Below are positions 1 to 7,191 of a DNA stretch of 25,411 nucleotides, piece by piece. The stretch's first letter is position 1, and every line of letters starts with the position of its first letter. This DNA comes from Pseudomonadota bacterium (GTDB lineage Bacteria; Pseudomonadota; Gammaproteobacteria; Burkholderiales; Burkholderiaceae). The notes beneath the pieces are model-generated. The model had not been told where the DNA came from. It searched no databases and was given only the letters and a program-made list of their open reading frames with translations. Made by a program: the position numbers and the translations under genes. The stretch is from the NCBI GenBank assembly GCA_963205525.1, contig CAUJJP010000006.1, forward strand, positions 1 through 25,411. Direction: 5' to 3'.

Positions 1-48
1 GCATTCGTAATGCGAAGGTCGGGAGTTCGACTCTCTTCACCGGCACCA
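1..48 (+). tRNA. tRNA-Thr (anticodon CGU), 3' part only
   Basis: The window opens inside the anticodon arm. The anticodon loop TTCGTAA (positions 4-10) carries anticodon CGT at 6-8, closed by GCA/TGC. A T-arm follows (stem GGGAG, loop TTCGACT, stem CTCTT, with two G-U pairs), then the 3' acceptor strand CACCGGC, discriminator A and an encoded CCA at 46-48. The anticodon arm and the bases after it match the well-known enterobacterial tRNA-Thr(CGU). The D-arm and 5' acceptor strand lie outside the window. Confidence 0.9.
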
Positions 49-79
49 TCCCGCCAGGATTCGGCTTCCCTGGCACCCG

Positions 80-109
80 GGCCCGCCCGCAAGGCGGGCC
101 TTGGCATTT
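80..109 (+). terminator. Intrinsic terminator after tRNA-Thr
   Basis: A perfect 8-bp stem, GGCCCGCC (80-87) with GGCGGGCC (93-100), closes the loop CGCAA. It is followed by a short T-containing tail (TTGGCATTT). It lies about 30 bases after the tRNA 3' end, the usual place for tRNA transcript termination. The T-tract is interrupted, so its efficiency is uncertain. Confidence 0.65.
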
Positions 110-201
110 CTGCGCGGCGCCAGGGCCGGCACGGCCGCATGGCCGGCGCGCTGACCGGCGCGCTGGCTGGGCTCGCTGAGCGCCCACTGGACATCCGCCC
201 C

Positions 202-582
202 ATGCCCGCCCTGCCACCCTGGCCGCGCCACGTCTGGCGGCGGCTGCTGTGGCTGCAATGCCTGCTCGTGAGCGCGCTCATGCTGTGGCCGCGGCCACCG
301 GCGGGGATGGACCTCATCGGCTGGGACAAGGCGAACCACGCCCTCGCCTTCGCCGGACCGGCGCTCGCCGGCCTGCTCGGACGCCGGCAGGATTCGCTGC
401 GCGGTGCAGCCCTGCTGCTGGCGGCACTGCTGGCCTGGGGCGGGGGGCTGGAGCTGCTGCAGTCGCTGCTGCCGCCGCGCCAGGGTGACTGGGCGGATCT
501 CGCGGCCGACGCGGTCGGCCTGCTGCTGGGCGCGCTGGCCTACGCCGCAACGTCCACCAAGCTCAGGCCGTTGTCCGGCTGA
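202..582 (+). CDS. VanZ-like small integral membrane protein
   Basis: A 126-residue membrane protein. After a basic N-terminus it shows a hydrophobic segment (about residues 13-30), then a VanZ-type block with D-K-x-x-H (WDKANHALAF), two further hydrophobic segments, and E-x-x-Q with a downstream R-x-x-D-x-x-D pattern (ELLQSLLPPRQGDWADLAAD). These polar residues inside membrane helices are the family signature. VanZ itself gives low-level teicoplanin resistance, but most chromosomal members have no known function. I chose the ATG at 202 because it sits just before the first hydrophobic segment. An in-frame ATG at 139 is possible, and neither has a clear ribosome binding site. Its 3' end overlaps the convergent unknown gene by 20 bases. 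Confidence 0.72.
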   Translation: MPALPPWPRHVWRRLLWLQCLLVSALMLWPRPPAGMDLIGWDKANHALAFAGPALAGLLGRRQDSLRGAALLLAALLAWGGGLELLQSLLPPRQGDWADLAADAVGLLLGALAYAATSTKLRPLSG

Positions 583-1033
583 CCGAGCTTGCGGTCGAGG
601 GCGTCGCCTCGGCGGCGCGGCGCTCGGCCAGCCCGACCGCCATCTTGGAGCGCAGCGCCGCCAGGCCCCAGGGCGACCAGTTCGAGACCAGGCCCTCGAA
701 CTGCTCCAGGGCCTTCTCCAGCACGTCCAGCGGCACCGCCTGCAGCGCCTCCAGGCCGCGCTGGCGCAGCATGGTCTCCAGGTAGGCGAGGTGGCGCAGC
801 TCGGGCCGGATGTCGGGGTCCGCGTCCAGGCACTGGGCGAGCTCGCCGATCATGCGCGAAAGCTCCTGCCTGCGCTGGGCCGCCTCCAGCTCCTGCGGCG
901 AGGCGCTGCGGCTGCCGTCGCGCTCGACGAAGGCGAGCCGCGCGCCGCCGCGCAGCTCCAGCTTGACCTGGCTGCGGAAGAACAGGTGCGCGGCGTGGCG
1001 CACCGACTTCAAGGCCTTGCGAACGATGGCCAT
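563..1033 (-). CDS. Unknown protein with a sigma-28-type promoter
   Basis: A 156-residue soluble protein that I do not recognise. The N-terminus is basic and amphipathic (MAIVRKALKSVRHAAHLFFR). A short beta-like stretch follows (QVKLELRGGARLAFVE), then a long helical region rich in Leu, Glu, Arg and Ala. There is no signal peptide and no membrane segment. I chose the ATG at 1033. An in-frame GTG at 1042 would add three residues, and neither start has a strong Shine-Dalgarno sequence. The gene stands alone between the GGDEF gene (ends 1174) and vanZ, with which it overlaps convergently by 20 bases. A near-consensus sigma-28 promoter ends 38 bases upstream of the ATG. The gene is therefore probably expressed with late flagellar genes. 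That regulatory link is the only functional clue. Confidence 0.65.
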   Translation of the reverse strand: MAIVRKALKSVRHAAHLFFRSQVKLELRGGARLAFVERDGSRSASPQELEAAQRRQELSRMIGELAQCLDADPDIRPELRHLAYLETMLRQRGLEALQAVPLDVLEKALEQFEGLVSNWSPWGLAALRSKMAVGLAERRAAEATPSTASSVSRTTA

Positions 1034-1070
1034 GGGCAACACGAGGATAGGAGGGATGAAGACACCGGAC

Positions 1071-1097
1071 TTATCGGCCGTTCGCGGCCGGACTTGA
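1071..1097 (-). promoter_or_regulatory. Sigma-28 (FliA) promoter for the unknown gene
   Basis: Read on the minus strand: TCAAGTCC (1097-1090), an 11-base spacer (1089-1079), then GCCGATAA (1078-1071). The bacterial sigma-28 consensus is TAAAGTTT-N11-GCCGATAA. The -10 element matches in all 8 positions, the spacing is exact, and the -35 has TCAA in place of TAAA. The predicted start of transcription is near 1064, giving a leader of about 30 bases to the ATG at 1033. Confidence 0.75.
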
Positions 1098-1173
1098 GCC
1101 CCGGCAGATCCTCTGCACGGAAAGCCGTCGCCGGCAGCGGCCTTCGGTCGCAGGCCAAGTCCGAATCGACGCC

Positions 1174-2835
1174 TCAGCCGAGACAGGTGCGGTTCTTGCC
1201 ACTGTGCTTGGCCTCGTACAAGGCCTCGTCGGCGCGCTCGAGCGCGGTCTGCAGGTCCTCGCCGCGGCGCCAGGCGGTGACGCCGGCGGAGAAGGTGACG
1301 AAGACTTCCCTGCCCTCGTGCATGAACAGGCTGGCCGAGAGCTCGCGCTGCAAGCGGGTCAGGACCTGCTGCGCCTCGTCCAGCGCCGTGCCGGGCAGCA
1401 GGACCACGAACTCCTCGCCGCCGAAGCGCGCCACCGTGTCCACCGGGCGCAGCCGCTCGCGCACCGCCGCCGCCAGCGCCTTCAGCGCCTGGTCACCAGC
1501 GGCGTGGCCGAGGGCGTCGTTCAGGCGCTTGAAGTTGTCGATGTCGATGAGGCCGATCGCCAGCGTCGCCGCCACTGCCCCCGCGGCCCCCACTGCCCCG
1601 GCCGCCCCCGTCGCCCCCGATGAGGCGCGGTCGGCGCGCGCGGCCTCGGCGTCGAAGGCCTGCTGCAGGCCGCGCCGGTTCGCGACCTCGGTCAGTGCGT
1701 CGGTGGCCACCTCGTCGGACAGACGGCGCAGTTCGGATTCCAGCTCGCGCACGCGCTGCTCGAGCTGGCTGGCCTGGGCGTGCTCCTGCTGCAGGCGTTG
1801 CTGGCTGTCGCGCACCTGGGCACCGACCGTCCGGCTTTCCTGCAGCAGCGTCTGCACCAGGCCGGCCAGGCTTTCCAGCGAGTCCGCGCGCGCGATCGCC
1901 TCGGCGTGGCGGCCGACGCTGTCGCCGAAGCGACCCGCGTGCTCGCCCACCGTGCCGAGTTCGCCCAGCAGGTGCTGGATCAAGTCCTTCAGCGCCCGGC
2001 TGGCGGCGCTGCGCTCCTCGCGCACGCGGCGCTGGCGCTCGCGCGTCTGCGCCAGCAGCTCGGAGGCGGCGCGCACGTCGCGCGCGCCCATGCCGACGGC
2101 GAGCCGGGACTGCAAGGCCTGGCACTGGCTGCGCGCCCAACTCTCGTCCTCCGAGAGGTCGACCAGACCGGCACCGAGCTCGCTGCACAGCCGGCCCAGT
2201 TCCTCCACCAGCTGGTGGCGGTGGCCGAGCAGCCTGCGCGCACGCACGCAGGCGGCGTCGACCGCGGCCACCAGGGGGGCGCTGGCGCCCTCCTGAACCA
2301 GGCCCCGGGCCAGGCGGGCGAATTCGTCGGCGAGCTCGTCGGCGCGCGGCTCGGGCGTCGGCAGCGCGGCACGCACGGTGTCCTGCAAGGCCTGCACCAC
2401 CAGCGGCCAGCCGCCGGTCGCGCGCTCACCCGCGCACTCACCCGCACGCTCGCCGGCAGGCGTGTCCGCGCCCGCATCGGCCGCCGCCTCGGCGCCTGGC
2501 GGCGCCTCGGATTCCAGCGGCTGATCGCTCTCCCAGGCCTGCAGCAAGGCCTGCAGGCGCTGCTGCAGGCGCTGCACGTCGCGCGCGCTGCCTTGCAGCA
2601 CGCGCTGCAGGCTGTCCTTCTTGCGCGCGGGCGTCCACTGCCGGCCGCTGCGCTCCAGGCCACGCACCAGGCGCTCGATCAGGGTCGCCCACTGGGGGCC
2701 GGCCTGGCGCGGGTCCGGCGGCGGCGGCAGGCCGGCCTCCTCGGCATAGGCGCGCGCGTAGTTCTCGGGGCTGGGCTCCTGGCGCGCCTGCGCAAGACGG
2801 CGCAGCGCACCCTTGGCGATCTCGGCCGGTGTCAT
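1174..2835 (-). CDS. GGDEF diguanylate cyclase with long helical N-terminus
   Basis: A 553-residue cytoplasmic protein with a C-terminal GGDEF domain that should make c-di-GMP from two GTP. The N-terminal 370 residues have no recognised sensor domain. They hold a short conserved-looking start (MTPAEIAKGALRRLAQARQE), an Ala/Gly/Glu-rich linker (about 105-142) and a predicted coiled coil (about 340-378). The cyclase domain begins near 377 (DALTEVANRRG; family usual D-x-LT-G-L-x-N-R). It carries DIDNFKRLND (431-440), the signature GGEEF (472-476) and an RPVD inhibitory site (463-466) exactly five residues before it. It therefore looks both active and product-inhibited. A Gly/Ala stretch (about 404-424) interrupts the domain. 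It starts 23 bases after the GGDEF-EAL gene and is the third gene of that operon. Confidence 0.9.
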   Translation of the reverse strand: MTPAEIAKGALRRLAQARQEPSPENYARAYAEEAGLPPPPDPRQAGPQWATLIERLVRGLERSGRQWTPARKKDSLQRVLQGSARDVQRLQQRLQALLQAWESDQPLESEAPPGAEAAADAGADTPAGERAGECAGERATGGWPLVVQALQDTVRAALPTPEPRADELADEFARLARGLVQEGASAPLVAAVDAACVRARRLLGHRHQLVEELGRLCSELGAGLVDLSEDESWARSQCQALQSRLAVGMGARDVRAASELLAQTRERQRRVREERSAASRALKDLIQHLLGELGTVGEHAGRFGDSVGRHAEAIARADSLESLAGLVQTLLQESRTVGAQVRDSQQRLQQEHAQASQLEQRVRELESELRRLSDEVATDALTEVANRRGLQQAFDAEAARADRASSGATGAAGAVGAAGAVAATLAIGLIDIDNFKRLNDALGHAAGDQALKALAAAVRERLRPVDTVARFGGEEFVVLLPGTALDEAQQVLTRLQRELSASLFMHEGREVFVTFSAGVTAWRRGEDLQTALERADEALYEAKHSGKNRTCLG

Positions 2836-2858
2836 CGCGGTGGTGGCGGAAGAAGGGA

Positions 2859-5075
2859 TCAGTGGCGGGACAGCTCGGGCATCCCGCTGGCGGGCGGCAG
2901 CGCGCCGCCGCGCTCGGCGACCGTGAGCTGGCCGGCCAGCAGTTCCGCCGCCAGGTCCTGGGGCGGCACCGGCCGGCAGTACATATAGCCCTGCATCAGC
3001 GAGCAGCCCAGGCGTATCAGCTGCTGCTGCTGGCGCAGGTGCTCCACCCCCTCGGCCACCACCCGCAGCCCGAGCGCGCGCGCGAGCGCGACGATGGCCT
3101 GCACGATGGCCGGGCTTTGCGCCGTGATGCCGAGGTCGCGGATGAAGCTGCGGTCAATCTTCAGCTCGGCGATCGGCAGCGTCGAGAGGTAGGCGAGCGA
3201 GGAGTAACCGGTGCCGAAGTCGTCGATCGCGATCTCGACCCCGATCTCGTTCAGGCGCAGCAGGGTCGGCGTCACCGCCTGGTAGTCCTCCATCAGGCGG
3301 TTCTCGGTGATCTCCAGCCGCAGTGCACTGGGCGGCACGGCGTGCAGGTTGAGCGCCTCGTGGATGCGGTCGACGAGGTCGCTGCGGCCGAACATGCGGC
3401 TCGGCAGGTTGACCGCCACCGTGATGTCGCGGCCGATCTCCTCGCGCCAGGCGCGCACCTGGCGCGCCGCCTCGTGCAGCGCCCATTCGGACATCGGGAC
3501 GATGAGACCGGTCTCCTCGGCGAGCGGGATGAACTCCACCGGCGGCACCAGGCGACCGTCGCGGCGCCAGCGCATCAGCGCCTCGACCGCGGTGACCTGG
3601 CGGTTGCGCACCTCCACCTGCGGCTGGTAGTGCAGCACCAGCTCGCCGCGCTCGAGCGCCTTGTGCAGCGCCGCCTCGAGCTCGAGCTTGTCGTGCGCGG
3701 TGCCCGCCAGCGCGGGGCTGTAGATGGCGGCGTCGTTGCGCCCGGCGCCCTTCACCGAATACATCGCCACGTCGGCGTTGCGCAGCAGGTCGACCACGTT
3801 GTCGCCGTCGCGCGGATACATGGCGATGCCGATGCTGGCCGAGACGAAGCACTCCTGGCCACCGACGACGATGGGTTCTCGCATCACCTCCAGCACGCGC
3901 TGCGCCACGCGCACCGCGTCCGACTCGTGCGTCAGCTCGGGCAGCAAGGCCACGAACTCGTCGCCGCCCAGGCGTCCTATGGCTTCCAGCGCCCGGTGCG
4001 AACGCCCGCCCGCGGACTCCAGCGCGCCGTCCAGGACCTGGTCGGTGTGGCGCACGCAGCCGCGCAGCCGTTCCGCCACCTGGCGCAGCAGTTCGTCGCC
4101 CGAGCCGTGGCCCAGGGTGTCGTTGACGACCTTGAAGCGGTCGAGGTCGATCAGCAGCAGCGCAAACTCGTGCTGCATGCGACGCGCCTGCTCGAGCGCC
4201 TTCTCGGCGCGCCAGATCAGCTGGTGGCGGTTGGGCAGCCCGGTCAGGGTGTCGAAGTTGGCGAGGTGGCGGATCCGATCCTCGGCCGCGACACGCTCGG
4301 TCACGTCCTGCACGATGCCGCGGTAGCCGACGCACACGCCACGCTCGTTGAACTCGGGCTCGGCCTCGACGTGGATGACGCGCCGGCTGCCGTCGACCTC
4401 GGCGATCGCCACGTCCTCGGCCACCATCGCGCCGACGCCGAGCCGGTTGCGCAGCAGGCGCAGCATGCGCTTGCGCTCGACCACGCGCGCCATGCGCAGG
4501 AGCCGGCGCAGGCTCACGCTGTCGGCCGGCGGCAGGCCGAACACGCGCAGCGCCTCGGGCTGCATCCACAGCAGGTTCTCGCCGCGCCGCCACTCGAAGC
4601 TGCCCATGCGCGCCAGGTCCTGCGCGCGCGCCAGCCTGGCCTTGCTGCGCTGCAATTCCTTGAAGGTGCGCGAGCTGCGCAGCAGGAACTTCAGCCGCTC
4701 GGCGAGCAGGCCCCACTGGGTGGCCTTGACGAAGAAGTCGCTCGCCCCGGCCTGGAAGGCGCGCGCGATCGAGGCGTCGTCGTCCAGCCCGGTCAGCATC
4801 AGCACCGGCACCTGCTCGAAGTCGGGCAGCGCGCGCAGCCGGCGGCAGGTCTCGAAACCGTCCAGCCCGGGCATCTGGGCGTCCAGCACCACGACGTCGG
4901 GCGTCCACTGGCCGACCAGCGCCAGCGCCCGCTCGCCGCTGGAGGCCTCGGTGATCTCCATCCCGCGCTCGCGCAGCGCCAGGGCGGTGAGCAGCAGGTT
5001 GACCTCGTCGTCGTCCACCAGCAGCACGCGCGGCTGCGCGGGCATCCTGTCGTCGGCGATCGGCGGGTTGGACAT
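2859..5075 (-). CDS. Response regulator: REC-PAS-GGDEF-EAL
   Basis: A 738-residue c-di-GMP signalling protein. REC domain (about 15-130): acidic pocket DDD 21-23, phospho-acceptor D65 (VVVLDAQMPG), K117. PAS/PAC region (about 150-262), ending GIVQDVTERV. GGDEF domain (about 270-455): DTLTGLPNR, LIDLDRFK and GGDEF at 370-374. EAL domain (about 465-715): EAL at 498-500, LEITEN near 587-592, DDFGTGYSSL at 618-627, KIDRSF and VVAEGVE. All key catalytic motifs of both enzymes are present, so it could both make and degrade c-di-GMP. I chose the ATG at 5075 because the REC domain follows directly; the longer frame upstream overlaps the HPt gene. The gene starts 20 bases after the HPt stop, which points to a shared phosphorelay. 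Confidence 0.92.
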   Translation of the reverse strand: MSNPPIADDRMPAQPRVLLVDDDEVNLLLTALALRERGMEITEASSGERALALVGQWTPDVVVLDAQMPGLDGFETCRRLRALPDFEQVPVLMLTGLDDDASIARAFQAGASDFFVKATQWGLLAERLKFLLRSSRTFKELQRSKARLARAQDLARMGSFEWRRGENLLWMQPEALRVFGLPPADSVSLRRLLRMARVVERKRMLRLLRNRLGVGAMVAEDVAIAEVDGSRRVIHVEAEPEFNERGVCVGYRGIVQDVTERVAAEDRIRHLANFDTLTGLPNRHQLIWRAEKALEQARRMQHEFALLLIDLDRFKVVNDTLGHGSGDELLRQVAERLRGCVRHTDQVLDGALESAGGRSHRALEAIGRLGGDEFVALLPELTHESDAVRVAQRVLEVMREPIVVGGQECFVSASIGIAMYPRDGDNVVDLLRNADVAMYSVKGAGRNDAAIYSPALAGTAHDKLELEAALHKALERGELVLHYQPQVEVRNRQVTAVEALMRWRRDGRLVPPVEFIPLAEETGLIVPMSEWALHEAARQVRAWREEIGRDITVAVNLPSRMFGRSDLVDRIHEALNLHAVPPSALRLEITENRLMEDYQAVTPTLLRLNEIGVEIAIDDFGTGYSSLAYLSTLPIAELKIDRSFIRDLGITAQSPAIVQAIVALARALGLRVVAEGVEHLRQQQQLIRLGCSLMQGYMYCRPVPPQDLAAELLAGQLTVAERGGALPPASGMPELSRH

Positions 5076-5095
5076 GGGCAGCGAGGTGGTCGACT

Positions 5096-5554
5096 TCAGG
5101 CGGGAAGCATAGCCCGAACCGCCGCCAGCGCCGTCGCCGCCTCCTCCAGCACGCGCCCCAGCGGCGCGCCGAGCGCGGCCGCATCGCCGGCACGCGCCAG
5201 CCGCTCCAGATCGGCGCAGACGGCGGCGAAGGCGAGCGCGCCGACCGCCGCGGACGACGACTTCAGGGTGTGCGCGGTGGTGCCGGCACGCTCCAGCGCG
5301 GCCTCGTCGCGCGCCTGCTGCAGCGCACCCAGACCGCGCTGCAGCGAAGCCTCGTAGGTGCGCAGCACCTGGAGCACGAAGCCACGGCTGCCGTCGGGGT
5401 CCAGCGCGTGCAGCCGCGCCAGGGCCTGCGCGTCCAGCGCGGGCGCCGACGGTGCGGCGGGCGCTGGCGCGTGCGCGGGCGCGGGCGGCGGCACGCCGCC
5501 GCCGGCCGCGGAATCGGCGTGGCGCAGGCGTTGCGGCAGGGAACGTCGGTTCAT
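5096..5554 (-). CDS. HPt (histidine phosphotransfer) protein
   Basis: A 152-residue stand-alone phosphotransfer protein. An Ala/Pro-rich N-terminal linker (about 15-40) leads to one HPt four-helix domain (about 45-150). Its site is AHTLKSSSAAVGA, with phospho-acceptor H95 and the usual following K-S-S. HPt proteins carry phosphate between a kinase or hybrid-kinase receiver and a response regulator, with no catalytic activity of their own. It is the first gene of the operon with the REC-GGDEF-EAL and GGDEF proteins and lies about 100 bases after a sigma-28-type promoter. A histidine kinase gene diverges from it at 5719. Partnership with the REC domain of the next gene is inferred from adjacency. 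Confidence 0.85.
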   Translation of the reverse strand: MNRRSLPQRLRHADSAAGGGVPPPAPAHAPAPAAPSAPALDAQALARLHALDPDGSRGFVLQVLRTYEASLQRGLGALQQARDEAALERAGTTAHTLKSSSAAVGALAFAAVCADLERLARAGDAAALGAPLGRVLEEAATALAAVRAMLPA

Positions 5555-5651
5555 GGGCGTTCTCGTTCAGGCGCGTCGCCGCCGAGGGCAGCCGCTGCCA
5601 TCCTCGGCAGCGAACACCGTGCGTGCGGCAGGACGCGGGACATGTCGCAGG

Positions 5652-5678
5652 GTTTCGGCCGCGCGCGGCCAGACTTGA
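5652..5678 (-). promoter_or_regulatory. Sigma-28 (FliA) promoter for the HPt/c-di-GMP operon
   Basis: Read on the minus strand: TCAAGTCT (5678-5671), 11-base spacer (5670-5660), GCCGAAAC (5659-5652). Against the consensus TAAAGTTT-N11-GCCGATAA it keeps GCCGA, the exact spacing and a TCAAGT -35. Transcription would start near 5645 and give a leader of about 90 bases before the HPt ATG. It is weaker at the -10 than the 1071-1097 copy but has the same -35 and almost the same spacer. Confidence 0.62.
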
Positions 5679-5718
5679 ACCGCGGGGCCGATTGTCGGTC
5701 GGTTCGTACAATGCCGCG

Positions 5719-7167
5719 ATGCGAAACTGGCATCCATCGACGCGGTTGGGCGGTACCGCGCTCGCAGCCAGTGCGCTGGGCGGCTGCAGCCTGCAGGCAG
5801 ATGTCTACGCCAGCCTTGCCCTGATGCTGGGGGTGCTGGCGGCCGCTGCGGCAGGCTGGCTGTTCGGCCACCTGCAGGCGCGGCGCGCCCTGCGTGCGGC
5901 GCGACAGGAGGCACGCCTGCTCGGCCAGCTCGCGGGCGGCGAGCTCTGGCGCAGCGGCAGCAAGCCCGGTGCAACGACGCAGCTCGACGACGGCACGCCC
6001 TTCGGGCAGCGCTACGACGCCGGCCTGCGCCGCGACGAGCTCGCCGCCGCCCTGGCGCGTGCCGAGCCCCTGGGCCCGTGCGCGGTGCGCACGCCAGCCG
6101 GTGCGCGCACCCTGCACGCCCTGCCCTGGTTCGACGACGGCGGCGCCTTCGCGGGCCACCTGGGCGTGGCGCGCGCCGCGGCCGGCGACGGCCTGGCCGA
6201 GCAGGCGCTGGCGACCCTGGCACGCAGCTGGCCCGACGTGCTGGCGGTGCTGCGGCGCGAAGCGGCCTGTGCCGCCGGCACGCCAGCCTGGCAACTGCTG
6301 CACGCCAGCCCGGCGGCGCAGCGCCAGCTCGGCGAGGGCCAGGCGCTGGAGTCCTCGGCGCTGCAGCAGTGGCTGCCCGCCGCCCTGCGCGCGGCGCTGG
6401 ACCAGCCCGGCCAGGCCGAGGCCGACGGCTGGCTGCTCGCCCACCAGCAGCTCGCCGAGGCCTCGCTGCTCATCGTCTGGCGCCTGGGTGCCAGCGTGGG
6501 CGAGGAAACGGCGGCGCTGAGCTACACCGTCTCGCACGACCTGCGGGCGCCGATCCGGGTCGTCGAGGGCTTCACGCGCATCGTCAAGGAAGACTACGGC
6601 CCGTCCCTGGACCGGGTCGCCAACGACCACCTGGACCGCGTGCTCGGCGCCAGCGCGCGCATGAACCAGATGATCGACGCCGTGCTCACGCTGGCGCGCC
6701 TGTCCACCCAGCCGATCGCGCGCCAGCCGGTCAACCTGTCGCAGCTGGCCGGCTACGTGGTGGACGACCTGCGCCGCAGCGCACCGCTGCGCGAGGCCAA
6801 GGTCGAGATCGAGCCCGGCCTGCAGGCCAGCGGCGACCCGACGCTGCTGCGCCTGGTGCTGGACAACCTGCTGGGCAACGCCTGGAAGTACAGCGCCAAG
6901 CGGGCGCAGGCGCACATCGTGTTCGGCCGCGAGACGGTGGACGGGCGGCCGGTGTTCGTGGTGCGCGACAACGGCGCCGGTTTCGACATGCGCAGCGCCG
7001 AGCGCCTGTTCGGCCTCTTCCAGCGCCTGCACGCGAGCGCCGAGTTCGCCGGCACCGGGGTCGGCCTGGCTTCGGTGCGCCGCATCGTGCAGCGCCACGG
7101 CGGCGAGATCTGGGCCGACGGTGAACCGGGACGCGGCGCCGCCTTCTTCTTCACCCTGCCGGCCTGA
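5719..7167 (+). CDS. Membrane-anchored sensor histidine kinase
   Basis: A 482-residue sensor kinase. A short N-terminus leads to one membrane segment (about 31-50) and a basic exit (HLQARRALRAARQEARL). An unassigned, weakly PAS-like region spans about 70-260. The dimerisation domain has an H-box YTVSHDLRAPIRVVEGF with phospho-acceptor H273. The ATPase domain has an N-box (LDNLLGNAWKYSAK), G1 (VRDNGAGFDM), F-box (LFGLFQRLH) and G2 (GTGVGLASVRRIV). It resembles the SHDLRAP kinases often found C-terminal to PAS or phytochrome modules. There is no receiver domain, so its phosphate must go elsewhere. The divergent HPt and REC-GGDEF-EAL genes are the obvious partners, by inference. The ATG at 5719 has no Shine-Dalgarno sequence, and a TACAAT hexamer lies at 5706-5711. 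N-terminal LGGC (C23) resembles a weak lipobox. Confidence 0.85.
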   Translation: MRNWHPSTRLGGTALAASALGGCSLQADVYASLALMLGVLAAAAAGWLFGHLQARRALRAARQEARLLGQLAGGELWRSGSKPGATTQLDDGTPFGQRYDAGLRRDELAAALARAEPLGPCAVRTPAGARTLHALPWFDDGGAFAGHLGVARAAAGDGLAEQALATLARSWPDVLAVLRREAACAAGTPAWQLLHASPAAQRQLGEGQALESSALQQWLPAALRAALDQPGQAEADGWLLAHQQLAEASLLIVWRLGASVGEETAALSYTVSHDLRAPIRVVEGFTRIVKEDYGPSLDRVANDHLDRVLGASARMNQMIDAVLTLARLSTQPIARQPVNLSQLAGYVVDDLRRSAPLREAKVEIEPGLQASGDPTLLRLVLDNLLGNAWKYSAKRAQAHIVFGRETVDGRPVFVVRDNGAGFDMRSAERLFGLFQRLHASAEFAGTGVGLASVRRIVQRHGGEIWADGEPGRGAAFFFTLPA

Positions 7168-7174
7168 ACGCCTG

Positions 7175-7191
7175 CCGGCACGGCCGGGTTT
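7175..7191 (+). terminator. Possible weak terminator after the kinase gene
   Basis: CCGGC (7175-7179), loop ACG, GCCGG (7183-7187), then GTTT, between the convergent kinase and ANTAR genes. The stem is only 5 bp and the T-run is three bases, so this is a modest candidate. Confidence 0.3.

Noticed and set aside
1..48. tRNA-Thr 3' end as an attachment site of an integrated element
   Set aside because: No integrase gene and no second copy of the tRNA 3' end are visible in the window.
1124..1142. GC-rich imperfect hairpin after the GGDEF gene as a terminator
   Set aside because: The stem has mismatches and no room for a loop between the inner bases; only TTT follows.
1620..5357. Plus-strand open frame of more than 1200 codons opposite the GGDEF and GGDEF-EAL genes
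   Set aside because: It is a shadow of two genes with full catalytic motifs. Its product is Arg/Pro/Gln/His-rich without domains, as expected from very GC-rich antisense frames.
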